From Alkaliphilus flagellatus (lineage in GTDB: Bacteria > Bacillota > Clostridia > Peptostreptococcales > Natronincolaceae): DNA of 64,000 bases. A model generated the notes under the pieces. It worked only from the letters and a program-made list of their open reading frames with translations. It was not told the origin of the DNA and searched no databases. Location of the stretch: the NCBI RefSeq assembly GCF_018919215.1, contig NZ_JAHLQK010000006.1, forward strand, positions 62,001 to 126,000, written 5' to 3'. Below, piece after piece: positions 26,659-35,026 of the stretch (position 1 is the first letter of the stretch; each line of letters opens with the position of its first letter). The position numbers and the translations under genes are program-made.

Positions 26659-28084
26659 TAACTTTGATGGAATTAGGTGGAAGCTAATATCCACATATTT
26701 ATTATTAATAGTAGTTGCTTTGTTAGTTATAAATATTTTTGTATACGAAACTATAAAAACTGGTTTTTTAAAACAACAGAAAAAAGATGCTTTAATAAAG
26801 GCTAATATTATTTCTGATAGCATATCCGTTACTTTAAAAAAAGAAGATGTTGAATTAACTGATATCAACTTAGATATTCAATTAAAGGAAATATCTACAA
26901 AGCTTGATGGAAGAATATTGATAATTGATTCTAAAAAAAAAGTAATTTACGATTCTTTTAATGATTTAAGAGATGCTGTAATTGATCAAAAAGAAGTAGT
27001 TAGAGCTTTGGATGGAGAAGCTATGGTAAGTGAATACATATTAGATAAGTATAAAAACACTTTATATACAAGTGTGCCACTTACTAAGAATGGAAAAATT
27101 GCAGGGGTAGTTTTATTATCCGTATCGCTACTAGAACATTATATTACAATAAATTCAATTAGAAATAGTCTAATATTAATTTCTCTGATTGTACTTATAC
27201 TAATTACTTTTATAACCCTTAAAATTGCGACTGCTATATCAGAACCTATTAAACGACTAACCCAAGCTATGCAAAATGCTGCTCACGGAAAGTTAAATGA
27301 AAATGTATCTATAACAGGTAGTGATGAGATTAGTCAACTAGCTAAGGCCTATAATTTTATGAATACAAAACTAAGTCAAATTGAAAAGCAAAGAAGAGAG
27401 TTTGTGGCTAATGTTTCTCATGAATTAAAAACTCCCTTAAGTTCTATGAAGCTTTTATCAGAGTCACTGTTGATTCAGCCTAATGTAGAGGTTGAAATAT
27501 ACAAGGAGTTTTTGATGGATATAGACTCTGAAATGGATCGTTTAAATAAAATCATAGAAAATTTATTAAATATGGTGGACATGGACGAAGAAAAGTTACA
27601 TCTTGATTATAAATTAACCTATGTGAATTATCTGTTAGAGAAGGTTGTCAATTCAATTAAACCTCTAGCTAATGAAAAAAACATAAAAATTATTTTGAAC
27701 CAATGGGAAAAAATACAGATTTATTTAGATCAAGATAAAATACATCAAGCATTAACTAATATAATTCATAATGCAGTAAAATATACAGAAAGTAGTGGAA
27801 AAGTCGAAGTAAGCTTATTTAGAAGAGGACAATATGCTGTAATTAAAATAAGTGATAATGGAATAGGTATAGCAGAGGAAAATATACCGTATATATTTGA
27901 GAGATTTTATCGGGTAGATAGTGCAAGATCTAGACAGACAGGTGGAAGTGGATTAGGACTAGCTATCTCACATCAAATTATAAGTCTACACCAAGGAATG
28001 ATAGAAATAGAGAGTAAGGTAAATGAAGGGACAACATTTTATGTTAAATTACCTATGGAGTATATGCTGGGCGAGAAGGATTAA
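26633..28084 (+). CDS. Sensor histidine kinase
   Basis: 483 aa. Two membrane helices (about 18-40 and 180-200) flank an extracytoplasmic sensor region; HAMP (about 200-255), HisKA with phospho-His in ANVSHELKTPLSS, and HATPase (ALTNIIHNAVKYT, GIGIAEENIPYIFERFYRVD, GGSGLGLAI). Start is uncertain: TTG at 26633 overlaps the regulator gene and has poor ribosome-site spacing. It pairs with the upstream regulator; the following GerM-domain gene may be in the same unit. Confidence 0.92.
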   Translation: MGTILGINNNFDGIRWKLISTYLLLIVVALLVINIFVYETIKTGFLKQQKKDALIKANIISDSISVTLKKEDVELTDINLDIQLKEISTKLDGRILIIDSKKKVIYDSFNDLRDAVIDQKEVVRALDGEAMVSEYILDKYKNTLYTSVPLTKNGKIAGVVLLSVSLLEHYITINSIRNSLILISLIVLILITFITLKIATAISEPIKRLTQAMQNAAHGKLNENVSITGSDEISQLAKAYNFMNTKLSQIEKQRREFVANVSHELKTPLSSMKLLSESLLIQPNVEVEIYKEFLMDIDSEMDRLNKIIENLLNMVDMDEEKLHLDYKLTYVNYLLEKVVNSIKPLANEKNIKIILNQWEKIQIYLDQDKIHQALTNIIHNAVKYTESSGKVEVSLFRRGQYAVIKISDNGIGIAEENIPYIFERFYRVDSARSRQTGGSGLGLAISHQIISLHQGMIEIESKVNEGTTFYVKLPMEYMLGEKD

Positions 28085-28097
28085 TTAGGAGGTTTAT

Positions 28098-29003
28098 ATG
28101 AAAAAAATTCTGATATATTTACTTCTTATAGTCGTTCTAGTCATTTCAGTTAATAGAATTATGTTAAATAAGGATAATAATATTAATGAAGAATTAAAGG
28201 TAGAAATAGCACCAATACCTGAAAAGACAGTTGAACTTATAACTCTATATTTTCCTGATGGAGGAAAACAATATTTAACTAGGGAAAATAGAGTTATTGA
28301 ACATACAGTGGAACAACGAGAAAGAATAATTTTAGAGGAATTGATTAAAGGACCTATTGATAAAGAAAAAATAGCTGTAATTCCTGCAACTACTAAACTG
28401 TACTCTGTAGTAACTAAAAATGGTACTGCTTATATTAATTTATCTAATGAATTTAAGTCAGACATGCAATTTGGTGGTAACAATGAGATACTGGCCATAT
28501 ATTCAATAGTAAATTCATTAACTGAGCTTAAAACTATTAAAAGTGTACAAATATCAGTGGATGGAGAAAAAGAAGGAGTTTTACAAAAGTATATGCCTTT
28601 GGACTATGCATATAAGCAAAATTTAAGTTTAGTTAATAATCCTATTAGAACTCCCATAGAAGTAGTAAAAGATTATTTTAATTTTATAAAAAATGAAGAT
28701 TATCGGAATGCTTTTGATCTTTTATATAATCCATCTAACGTAAATATTGATTATTCTATGTACTATCATTTCCAAAAAGAACAAGGAGTTAGAGAATATA
28801 ATATTTATTCTTATGAAATGATTGAATACAATGAATTTATAGTAGTTAAATTTGACTATAGTGAAAAAACTTGGACTGGTGATGAATTTTATTACAAAAA
28901 CAAAGAGTTTAAATTTATAAATCATTATGGAGAGTGGAAAATAGTTATTGAAGATTTACCAAAGTTTTTTAACAATAGTATAAAGTTCAATAATTCTCCA
29001 TAA
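28098..29003 (+). CDS. Membrane-anchored GerM-domain protein
   Basis: 301 aa. N-terminal membrane helix (3-22), then a GerMN domain (about 48-160: ELITLYFPDGGKQYLTRENRVIE, AYINLSNEFKSDM). GerMN domains occur in spore germination/sporulation envelope proteins. The C-terminal third (about 195-300) is unassigned and may be NTF2-like. Directly after the histidine kinase (13 nt), so co-expression is likely. Confidence 0.78.
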   Translation: MKKILIYLLLIVVLVISVNRIMLNKDNNINEELKVEIAPIPEKTVELITLYFPDGGKQYLTRENRVIEHTVEQRERIILEELIKGPIDKEKIAVIPATTKLYSVVTKNGTAYINLSNEFKSDMQFGGNNEILAIYSIVNSLTELKTIKSVQISVDGEKEGVLQKYMPLDYAYKQNLSLVNNPIRTPIEVVKDYFNFIKNEDYRNAFDLLYNPSNVNIDYSMYYHFQKEQGVREYNIYSYEMIEYNEFIVVKFDYSEKTWTGDEFYYKNKEFKFINHYGEWKIVIEDLPKFFNNSIKFNNSP

Positions 29004-29114
29004 GCTCTAGAGGCTATATAACAAAGTTAGAAGGCTGGATAATTCTATATTGAAGTTGAAATATTAAATATGATTCTAAGATACAATTTCATAAAATAAG
29101 AAAGGGATTTATAC

Positions 29115-29804
29115 ATGAGGATTAATAAATATATTAGTGAAACTGGGATTTGTTCTAGAAGAGAAGCTGATCAATGGATTGAAGCAAACAGGGTTACTAT
29201 AAATGGCATTATCGCACAGCTTGGAACTACAGTTGAGTCAGGGGATGATGTTCGAATTGATGGTAAGCCTATAGGGAATAAAAGAAAACCAGTGTATATT
29301 GCATTAAATAAACCAGTAGGTATAACTTGTACTACTGAAAAACATATAAAAGGTAATATAGTTGATTTTGTTAAGCATCCAGAGAGGATATTTCATATTG
29401 GAAGATTAGACAAGGATTCCCAGGGGCTAATATTACTAACAAATGATGGTGATATAGTAAATAGAATTTTGCGTGCAGAAAATAATAATGAAAAAGAATA
29501 TATAGTAACGGTAAACAAATCTATTACACCTTCATTTCTACAAGGAATGTCAAGTGGGGTAAGAATACTTGGTACAAAAACTAAGCCTTGTGAAGTAACC
29601 CAAATAAGCGATAAGGTATTTCGGATTGTTTTAACTCAAGGACTTAATCGTCAAATTAGGCGAATGTGTCAGACATTTGGGTATACAGTAACTAAGTTAG
29701 AAAGAATACGAATAATGAATATAAAACTAGATGACCTAGAAATAGGACAGTGGCGTAATCTTACCAAAGAAGAATTTAATGGATTAATGAAAAATTTACA
29801 ATGA
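29115..29804 (+). CDS. rluF: 23S rRNA pseudouridine synthase, RluF-like
   Basis: 229 aa. S4 RNA-binding domain (MRINKYISETGICSRREADQWIEANRVTING, 1-50) and RsuA/RluB-family catalytic domain with the Asp motif GRLDKDSQGLILLTNDGD (about 98-115). KPVGITCTTE and the overall length fit RluF (U2604 of 23S rRNA); RluB/RsuA cannot be excluded. Confidence 0.85.
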   Translation: MRINKYISETGICSRREADQWIEANRVTINGIIAQLGTTVESGDDVRIDGKPIGNKRKPVYIALNKPVGITCTTEKHIKGNIVDFVKHPERIFHIGRLDKDSQGLILLTNDGDIVNRILRAENNNEKEYIVTVNKSITPSFLQGMSSGVRILGTKTKPCEVTQISDKVFRIVLTQGLNRQIRRMCQTFGYTVTKLERIRIMNIKLDDLEIGQWRNLTKEEFNGLMKNLQ

Positions 29805-29834
29805 AAAGATCACGAATATAGTGGTCTTTTTATT
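29805..29834 (+). terminator. Terminator after the pseudouridine synthase gene
   Basis: AAAGATCAC - GAATATA - GTGGTCTTTTT hairpin and T tract. The 5' arm starts right at the stop codon. Confidence 0.85.
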
Positions 29835-29854
29835 GTTGTACAATTATTTGTAAC

Positions 29855-29910
29855 TTGGTTAACCTGAAAATAAAAATAGGTTGACTAATTATATCAACTT
29901 CGGTTATACT
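29855..29910 (+). promoter_or_regulatory. BirA-type biotin operator and promoter of bioY
   Basis: Half-sites TTGGTTAACC (29855-29864) and GGTTGACTAA (29879-29888) are inverted with a 14-nt spacer, matching the Gram-positive BirA operator form. The right half overlaps the -35 TTGACT (29881-29886), with TTATAC/TATACT at 29904-29910 as -10. Biotin-loaded BirA would block this promoter. Confidence 0.75.
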
Positions 29911-29965
29911 TATTTTGTCTAGATGATTAATATATTAAAATAATTTAGCGAAAGGAAGTATAATT

Positions 29966-30517
29966 ATGGGAGAAAAAGCAAATATAAATAAAGCTACAAA
30001 AATATCTATAAGTGAAATGACAAAAATATCCTTATGTACAGCATTACTCTGCATATCATCATATATTTTACTTCCATTACCCTTTACCCCTATAATGATT
30101 ACTGCACAAACCATAGTAGTCAATTTAATAGCTTTAACTTTAAAACCTATACATAGTGTTATATCTATTGTAATGTTTATATTATTAGGTGTCATCGGGT
30201 TACCTGTATTTGCAGGTGGAATTGGTGGGTTAGGAGCATTATTTGGTCCAACGGGTGGATTTATAATTGGATTTATATTTTCAGCTATTGCAATAAGCTA
30301 TTTAAAAGGTAAAAAAATAAATTTAGTCAGATATTTATTAGTAACTATTTTGATAGGTATGCCTATTACTTACTTATTTGGAGCAACATATATGAGCTAT
30401 GTATTAAATATGGGATATATAAAAACTCTACAAGTTGCTGTAATTCCTTTCATAGTGGGAGATATAATTAAGGCTACACTAGCATCTATAATTGCATTAA
30501 AATTAAATAGTATTTAA
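29966..30517 (+). CDS. bioY: Biotin transporter substrate-binding subunit BioY
   Basis: 183 aa, about six membrane helices. BioY/ECF S-component signature: ALLCISSYILLPLPFTPIMITAQTIVVNL and GGIGGLGALFGPTGGFIIGF. Imports biotin, usually with a shared ECF energizing module. A BirA-type operator lies upstream. No biotin synthesis genes are in the window. Confidence 0.93.
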   Translation: MGEKANINKATKISISEMTKISLCTALLCISSYILLPLPFTPIMITAQTIVVNLIALTLKPIHSVISIVMFILLGVIGLPVFAGGIGGLGALFGPTGGFIIGFIFSAIAISYLKGKKINLVRYLLVTILIGMPITYLFGATYMSYVLNMGYIKTLQVAVIPFIVGDIIKATLASIIALKLNSI

Positions 30518-30579
30518 GAAATAAGTAAATATATTAAATTTATTTAATGGAGAACGTTGTAGAAAAATGCAAAAGTATG

Positions 30580-30608
30580 TTGAAGTTAAAAAGTATGTAT
30601 GTTATAAT
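30580..30608 (+). promoter_or_regulatory. Promoter of tRNA-Sec
   Basis: TTGAAG (30580-30585), 17-nt spacer, TATAAT (30603-30608), 28 nt upstream of the mature tRNA 5' end. Confidence 0.75.
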
Positions 30609-30636
30609 CTATTGGTGTCAATAATCAGTTATAAAT

Positions 30637-30733
30637 GGGAGTAGATGGGTGCTGGTGTGCCCTCTGGTCTTCAAAACCAGCGCGAGGGGTTAGTAGCCTC
30701 TTGGGTGGGTTCGATTCCCACGTACTCCCGCCA
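30637..30733 (+). tRNA. selC: tRNA-Sec (anticodon TCA)
   Basis: GGGAGTA (30637-30643) pairs with TACTCCC (30723-30729), then G and encoded CCA. A 6-bp D stem GGGTGC/GTGCCC with a 4-nt loop, anticodon arm CTGGT-CTTCAAA-ACCAG, a long variable arm (GAGG...CCTC) and a T arm GTGGG-TTCGATT-CCCAC. The long D stem and large variable arm are diagnostic of selenocysteine tRNA. The eighth acceptor pair is a G/G mismatch. The prophage integrase gene begins right downstream, so the 3' half is the probable attachment site. Confidence 0.96.
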
Positions 30734-30748
30734 AGAGTAGATTCAAGG

Positions 30749-30778
30749 CTTGCAGGATTTTTGCAAGTCTTTTTTTAT
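30749..30778 (+). terminator. Terminator after tRNA-Sec
   Basis: CTTGCA - 7 nt - TGCAAG stem followed by TCTTTTTTT. Lies between the tRNA and the leftward integrase gene. If the crossover lies inside the tRNA 3' end, this terminator is phage-borne. Confidence 0.75.
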
Positions 30779-30787
30779 TGATAAAAT

Positions 30788-31940
30788 TTACTTAACAACC
30801 TTTAAGTTTTTGTCCTGCGTGCCACCTGATAAAATATTGGAAAAAACATTAGCTGCATCTTTATCAATTCTAGGTATAGCATGAGCATAAATATTTGCCG
30901 TTGTAGACGCACGAGAATGTCCTAATCGCTCTGCAACATTCTTAAGAGGTATACCACTCGCTAAAAGCATCGTAGCACTTGTATGACGTAATCCATGAAA
31001 AGTAATACGTTTTAATCCATTTCTAATTAAAAACCTTCTGAACCAATCTGAAATAGTTTTCTTTGCTATAAAATCACCCTTAATACCTGTAAATATTAAA
31101 TTGTTTTCTACTCCTAATTGTTGCTTTTTAAGAGCTTCAATTTCCAAATGCTCATCTAGTAGCTGTTCTAACTCTTCTGGATAATATTCTACCCTTATCT
31201 TTTTAGTCTTAGTAAGTGAATATTCTTTTTTGCCTTTGGTTTCAGATAAGGCTTTAGATATTGTTATATAATGTTCCTCACGATTAAAGTCATCTTCAGT
31301 AAGTGCAATAAGCTCCCCTAGCCTTAATCCAGTTGATAAGGTTAGAAGGATTGCAAACTGATATACTAAAGGCTCATCATCAAGAGCAAATATCATTTTG
31401 TTTATATCGTCAAGATCATAATAGTTATTCTGTAATTGATAATCATCAACAGTATATTTAATATTTTCAATCGGATTCTTTTTTATAATTTCTAATTCCA
31501 TAGCAGTTCTAAACAAAGCCTTTAATATATTCATGTAGTTTCTTACTGTTCTTTCAGCTATAGGCTCCCCTGTATTTTTATTCTTTTTAGCTTTTATAAT
31601 GTCCAGCAATTTAAGCATATCGCTTTGTTTTATATTAGATAGAATTTTATTGCCAATATATTTTTCAATATAATTAAGATTATATATATGATTCTTTAGT
31701 TTGCTCTGTTAATTTTATATATTCTAACCACCATCTCACAAAATTAGAAAAAGATTTGTTAGCCATATCGTTATAAGATATAGATTTCTCCTTTATTTCA
31801 TCTTCAAATTCATACTTTTTGATAGTTAGGAATTTTTCTAAATCTCTACCTGTTAAATCCGTTTCTACAGTTTTAGAAAACCTCCGTCTTGTCCCATCTA
31901 AGTTAAATCCGTCTGAAACAAATATTCTATGTTTTTTCAT
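30788..31940 (-). pseudogene. int: Tyrosine site-specific integrase, frameshifted at a TA repeat
   Basis: Two reading frames form one phage integrase. The N-terminal part (31940 down to 31680) has an AP2-like arm domain and start of the core-binding domain (SFSNFVRWWLEYIKLTEQTKESYI). The rest (to 30788) continues NLNYIEKYIGNKILSNIKQSDMLKLL and holds the catalytic domain: Arg in LSTGLRLGELIAL, HGLRHTSATMLLASG, and Tyr in ANIYAHAIPR. The break is at the (TA) tract 31681-31689; adding one TA unit restores a continuous protein (...ESYIYNLNYIEKY). It may be inactive, or switch by repeat slippage. AGGTGATATT precedes the start at 31940. Confidence 0.88.
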
Positions 31941-31999
31941 AATATCACCTCCCTTCGAAACGTATGTTCGATTTAAAAAATAAAAAAATATATGTATTA

Positions 32000-32455
32000 T
32001 TAAAGTTTTTCTAATACAACTAGTGGTTCAAAATAAACTATATAATTATCTATTTCACAATAAAGTCCATGCTTTTCTTTATAATATTTTATAGCATCTT
32101 CTATATAATCTTCTGTTACTTCTAAGTACTCAGCTAACTCGAATCTACTTCTAACCCCATCTTTATACGCATTAACTAAGTTAATAATTCCTACAAGTTT
32201 TTCATATCCCCAAGCTCTAGCTTTTCTTTCTTGTTGTCTATTTTCTATTTTAGACTGATCTATAATGTTTCCTACAGTTGTAAAATGATGTCCTAGCTCT
32301 TCGCTTAGAATGCACGTTTTTTCGGCAGTTGTTTTTAATCTGCTATCTATTATTATTTTTCTATTTTTATATAATCCCTTAAGCCCATATTTTAGAGGCT
32401 TCTCTTTTATTTTTACTTCTTTTTCTGTCTCAATTATTAGTCTTTCGTACCTCAT
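32000..32455 (-). CDS. ImmA/IrrE-family metallopeptidase
   Basis: 151 aa. Zinc-protease motif EELGHH (in CILSEELGHHFTTVG, about residues 49-63; the usual HExxH has Glu in place of the first His). Such proteins cleave the adjacent phage repressor to trigger induction. Encoded 14 nt downstream of the repressor gene in the same leftward operon. A GGAGG site precedes the ATG. Confidence 0.82.
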   Translation of the reverse strand: MRYERLIIETEKEVKIKEKPLKYGLKGLYKNRKIIIDSRLKTTAEKTCILSEELGHHFTTVGNIIDQSKIENRQQERKARAWGYEKLVGIINLVNAYKDGVRSRFELAEYLEVTEDYIEDAIKYYKEKHGLYCEIDNYIVYFEPLVVLEKL

Positions 32456-32469
32456 CCCCCTGTACCTCC

Positions 32470-32856
32470 TTAGTCGTCATCTTCATCAAATAAGGCATCT
32501 ATATACTGTTCTAATAGCTTTATCTTTTGAGGAGTCAAATTCTTACCTTCTAAGTGAGCCGCTATAGTATCTATATCTTTATCTCTAGTATTTTTATTAT
32601 CTTTTATATCTTTAACTGTAGTATATTCTATATCTTCATTTGACTTTTTAGTAGTAATATCTATATCTTTTTTAAAAAGGTCATCAACAGATACTTCAAG
32701 TGCAGCTGCTAGTTTTTCTAAGAGATCAAGACTTGGTTGTCTTTTATTGTTTATAACATAGCTTATATGAGTAGGACTAACATCAACAATATCAGCCAAT
32801 TCTTTTGAAGATATTTTTTTTATTTTCATTAGTTCTTTTATATTATTACCTAGCAT
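32470..32856 (-). CDS. CI-like phage repressor (Xre HTH)
   Basis: 128 aa. Helix-turn-helix at about 6-60 (NNIKELMKIKKISSKELADIVDVSPTHISYVINNKRQPSLDLLEKLAAAL), then a short polar linker and acidic C-terminus. It should keep the prophage silent by binding the palindromes in 32871-33053 and repress its own promoter. TAGGAG lies 8 nt from the ATG at 32856. Confidence 0.88.
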   Translation of the reverse strand: MLGNNIKELMKIKKISSKELADIVDVSPTHISYVINNKRQPSLDLLEKLAAALEVSVDDLFKKDIDITTKKSNEDIEYTTVKDIKDNKNTRDKDIDTIAAHLEGKNLTPQKIKLLEQYIDALFDEDDD

Positions 32857-32870
32857 TTTGTACACTCCTA

Positions 32871-32889
32871 TATAAACTTATTGTTTATA
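32871..32889. promoter_or_regulatory. Phage operator O1
   Basis: TATAAAC-TTATT-GTTTATA, a perfect 7-bp-arm palindrome with a 5-nt centre, just downstream of the repressor promoter. Confidence 0.8.
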
Positions 32890-32892
32890 TAA

Positions 32893-32921
32893 ATTATAAA
32901 CTCATAGTTAATAAAAGTCAA
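32893..32921 (-). promoter_or_regulatory. Leftward repressor promoter
   Basis: On the minus strand: TTGACT (32921-32916), 17-nt spacer, TATAAT (32898-32893), a near-consensus promoter. Operator 32894-32914 covers the spacer and most of the -10, which fits autoregulation. Confidence 0.85.
32894..32914. promoter_or_regulatory. Phage operator O2
   Basis: TTATAAAC-TCATA-GTTAATAA: 8-nt arms with one mismatch, overlapping the repressor promoter. Confidence 0.75.
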
Positions 32922-32981
32922 CGAAAAAGTAAGAAAAAAGAAGTAAAGGTTAGATATAACTTTATAGTTTAATTTAAATAT

Positions 32982-33000
32982 AATAAACTATGAGTTTATT
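32982..33000. promoter_or_regulatory. Phage operator O3
   Basis: AATAAAC-TATGA-GTTTATT, perfect palindrome with the same 5-nt spacing, upstream of the rightward promoter. Confidence 0.8.
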
Positions 33001-33032
33001 TAAGCATTGTGATAAACTTGTAATTTACGTTA

Positions 33033-33053
33033 TTATAAACATGTAGTTTATAA
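33033..33053. promoter_or_regulatory. Phage operator O4 over the rightward promoter
   Basis: TTATAAAC-ATGTA-GTTTATAA, perfect 8-bp arms. It overlaps the likely -10 TATTAT (33031-33036) of the rightward promoter, whose -35 may be TTGTGA (33007-33012). A degenerate fifth site (ATAAAC-TTGTA-ATTTAC) lies at 33012-33028. Confidence 0.8.
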
Positions 33054-33077
33054 ACAAAAGAAAAAAGAGGTGAAATA

Positions 33078-33272
33078 ATGAACAAAATAGATTTACTAAG
33101 ACGGAGAAAAAGCTTGAGTTATGGGGCTATAGCTAAAGAAACGGGATTAACTCCAACCTACATATGTTTACTGGCAAAAGGTAAAAGGACAAACCCTAGT
33201 TTAGAAGTGATGCAAAAAATATCCTTGGCGCTAGACGAGAAGGTGGAAAAAGTATTTCAAGTTAATCAGTAA
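33078..33272 (+). CDS. Cro-like HTH protein
   Basis: 64 aa, a single Xre helix-turn-helix (LSYGAIAKETGLTPTYICLLAKGKRTNPSLEVMQKI). First gene of the rightward operon, divergent from the repressor, so it probably has the Cro role. AAGAGGTG ribosome site. Confidence 0.82.
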   Translation: MNKIDLLRRRKSLSYGAIAKETGLTPTYICLLAKGKRTNPSLEVMQKISLALDEKVEKVFQVNQ

Positions 33273-33294
33273 GTTAAATAAGGAGGTGAGAAGA

Positions 33295-33507
33295 GTGGAG
33301 AGAGTAGGACAAGAAAATCAAAGTGATTTAAGAGAAAAATTTAATGATGTTATTAACAAAATGCATGTGATTCATATCTCACATGAACTGGGTTTAAGTA
33401 AAAGACAAGCATATCTATTAAAAAAAGGACAAGGTGCCAAAGTAGATATTAATAAGTTATTAGATTTTTTTAATAACATTCAATTGTGGCACCAGAATAA
33501 TTTATAG
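33295..33507 (+). CDS. Small HTH-like phage regulator
   Basis: 70 aa; MHVIHISHELGLSKRQAYLLKKGQGAKVDINKLLDFF looks like a helix-turn-helix. AGGAGG lies 8 nt before the GTG at 33295; another GTG is 9 nt earlier. Its stop overlaps the end of the opposite-strand gene. Confidence 0.6.
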   Translation: MERVGQENQSDLREKFNDVINKMHVIHISHELGLSKRQAYLLKKGQGAKVDINKLLDFFNNIQLWHQNNL

Positions 33508-33975
33508 AAAATTTATGAGTCTATATTTACCATATTTATTTATAAAATCTAAGTCATATGATTCGCTATCCAAATAACAAGAAATTAAAGATGTTTCATG
33601 TAAAGTTTCGTAATCTTTAGGATTAAATATAGTGTCCTCATGATATTCATCTGAAGCAACCCAATCGCTTAATAAGTGAAACAGTAATGCATCAAGTTTA
33701 AAAAGTTCATTTACAACTTGTTTAAAACTATATTTATCTTGGTTTTCATATAGTTCTTTCGCTTCTGACTTATATTTATTAAATAAGTCATATATTAATT
33801 CTTTGCATTTTATAGGATGACTAAAATAATCTTCAGAAGTTACTGTGCCATCATAGTTACTTGAGAATAATTTAATTGTATTTCCGTTGGGATTGTTTAT
33901 TAGAGAATCTTGATATACATTTTTCCATCCAATAGGAATTTTATCAAGGTCTAAGTCTCATAAAAATTTAATCAT
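33502..33975 (-). pseudogene. Leftward unknown gene interrupted by in-frame TGA at codon 6
   Basis: The minus strand reads 157 codons from ATG (33975-33973) to TAA (33504-33502), with one internal stop TGA at 33960-33958 after MIKFL. After it the frame continues DLDLDKIPIGWKNVYQDSL... and ends GKYRLINFL. AAAAGGGGG lies 7 nt before the ATG, so the start looks genuine. No alternative start codon follows until near the end. Family not recognised; rich in acidic and aromatic residues. It sits inverted between the early regulators and the antirepressor, as lysogeny cargo often does. No SECIS-like hairpin follows the TGA, so Sec is unlikely. Confidence 0.72.
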
Positions 33976-34038
33976 AATTATACCCCCTTTTAAACAAATT
34001 TTACTATAGATAGCATTTAAAATGAAGGAGGACATGCA

Positions 34039-34767
34039 ATGCAAAATCTAATGATAGAAATTGATGTCAATGAGAAGCAACAGCAGATAGTAAGTGCTAG
34101 AACATTACATGAAGGACTAGGAATTAGTAAAGATTTTACAAGCTGGTTCAAAAATCAAATTGAAAGACTCAAATTAAGAGAAGGAGTAGACTTTACACCT
34201 TTTAGGGTGGAAAGTACAGGCGGAAGACCAAGTGTTGATTATGCTGTGGTTTTAGATATAGCAAAACATATATGCATGGTCTCTGGGGGAGAAAAAGCAT
34301 GGGAGATAAGAGATTATTTCATAGAAGTAGAAAAGCAGTGGAACAGTCCAGAAGCAGTAATGGCAAGAGCTTTAAAAATGGCAGATAATACATTACTTGA
34401 ATATAAAAGCAAAGTAATCGAACTTCAACAACAAGTAGAATACAAAACAGAAGTTATAAAAGGTATCACAGAGGATGTAGACATCCTAACTAAAAGAAAT
34501 GTATTGAACAGAGTAGTTAAATATAAAAAAGCAAACTTCCAACAAAGATGGAATGAATTATATCGAGTATTTAAAGAGACTTACTCCGTTGATTTAAAGG
34601 CTAGATGTGAAGGTTACAACTTGAAACAGAAAAAGAAGAAAGACCAATTGTCTGTTATAAAGTATGCTGAAAAATTCGGTCACTTAGATAACTTATATAA
34701 AGTAGCATTAAAGCTTTATGAAACAGATATTAAAGAAATTTTAGATGGATTAGAAAAAATAGCATAG
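34039..34767 (+). CDS. Phage antirepressor (AntA/AntB family)
   Basis: 242 aa. N-terminal AntA/AntB domain (about 5-105: VSARTLHEGLGISKDFTSWFKNQIERLKL ... GGRPSVDYAVVLDIAKHICMVSGGEKAWEIRDYFIEVE), followed by a coiled coil and a C-terminal region. Antirepressors oppose the CI-type repressor. GGAGGAC ribosome site. Confidence 0.85.
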   Translation: MQNLMIEIDVNEKQQQIVSARTLHEGLGISKDFTSWFKNQIERLKLREGVDFTPFRVESTGGRPSVDYAVVLDIAKHICMVSGGEKAWEIRDYFIEVEKQWNSPEAVMARALKMADNTLLEYKSKVIELQQQVEYKTEVIKGITEDVDILTKRNVLNRVVKYKKANFQQRWNELYRVFKETYSVDLKARCEGYNLKQKKKKDQLSVIKYAEKFGHLDNLYKVALKLYETDIKEILDGLEKIA

Positions 34768-34778
34768 GAGGATCAAAA

Positions 34779-35024
34779 ATGAATGAAAATTTATTAGCTG
34801 AACTAGTAAATGAAATGAAAGCACTAAATAAAAAAATAACTAGAATGAACCAAGAAGTTTTTACATCAGAAGAAGCTGCAGAATATCTAAGAGTTGGATA
34901 TTCTACAATATTACAATTTGCAAGAATAGGACAAATTGAACACGTAAGAAATGGTACAAGCTATATATTTAAAAAAGAGCATCTAAATAACTGGTTAGAT
35001 AGAAATAAGAAAGGAGTGGTTTAA
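34779..35024 (+). CDS. Excisionase-type HTH protein
   Basis: 81 aa. MerR/excisionase helix-turn-helix: FTSEEAAEYLRVGYSTILQFARIGQIEHVRNGTSYIFKKEHLNNWL. It may direct excision or regulate early genes. Follows the antirepressor by 11 nt. Confidence 0.75.
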   Translation: MNENLLAELVNEMKALNKKITRMNQEVFTSEEAAEYLRVGYSTILQFARIGQIEHVRNGTSYIFKKEHLNNWLDRNKKGVV

Positions 35025-35026
35025 CC

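Noticed and set aside
31680-31940. N-terminal integrase fragment as a separate small protein
   Set aside because: Its sequence continues smoothly into the downstream frame after a 2-nt correction, so it is part of one broken gene.
33940-33975. TGA at codon 6 of the leftward phage gene as a selenocysteine codon
   Set aside because: No SECIS-like hairpin follows and the position is not a known redox motif; a nonsense mutation is simpler.
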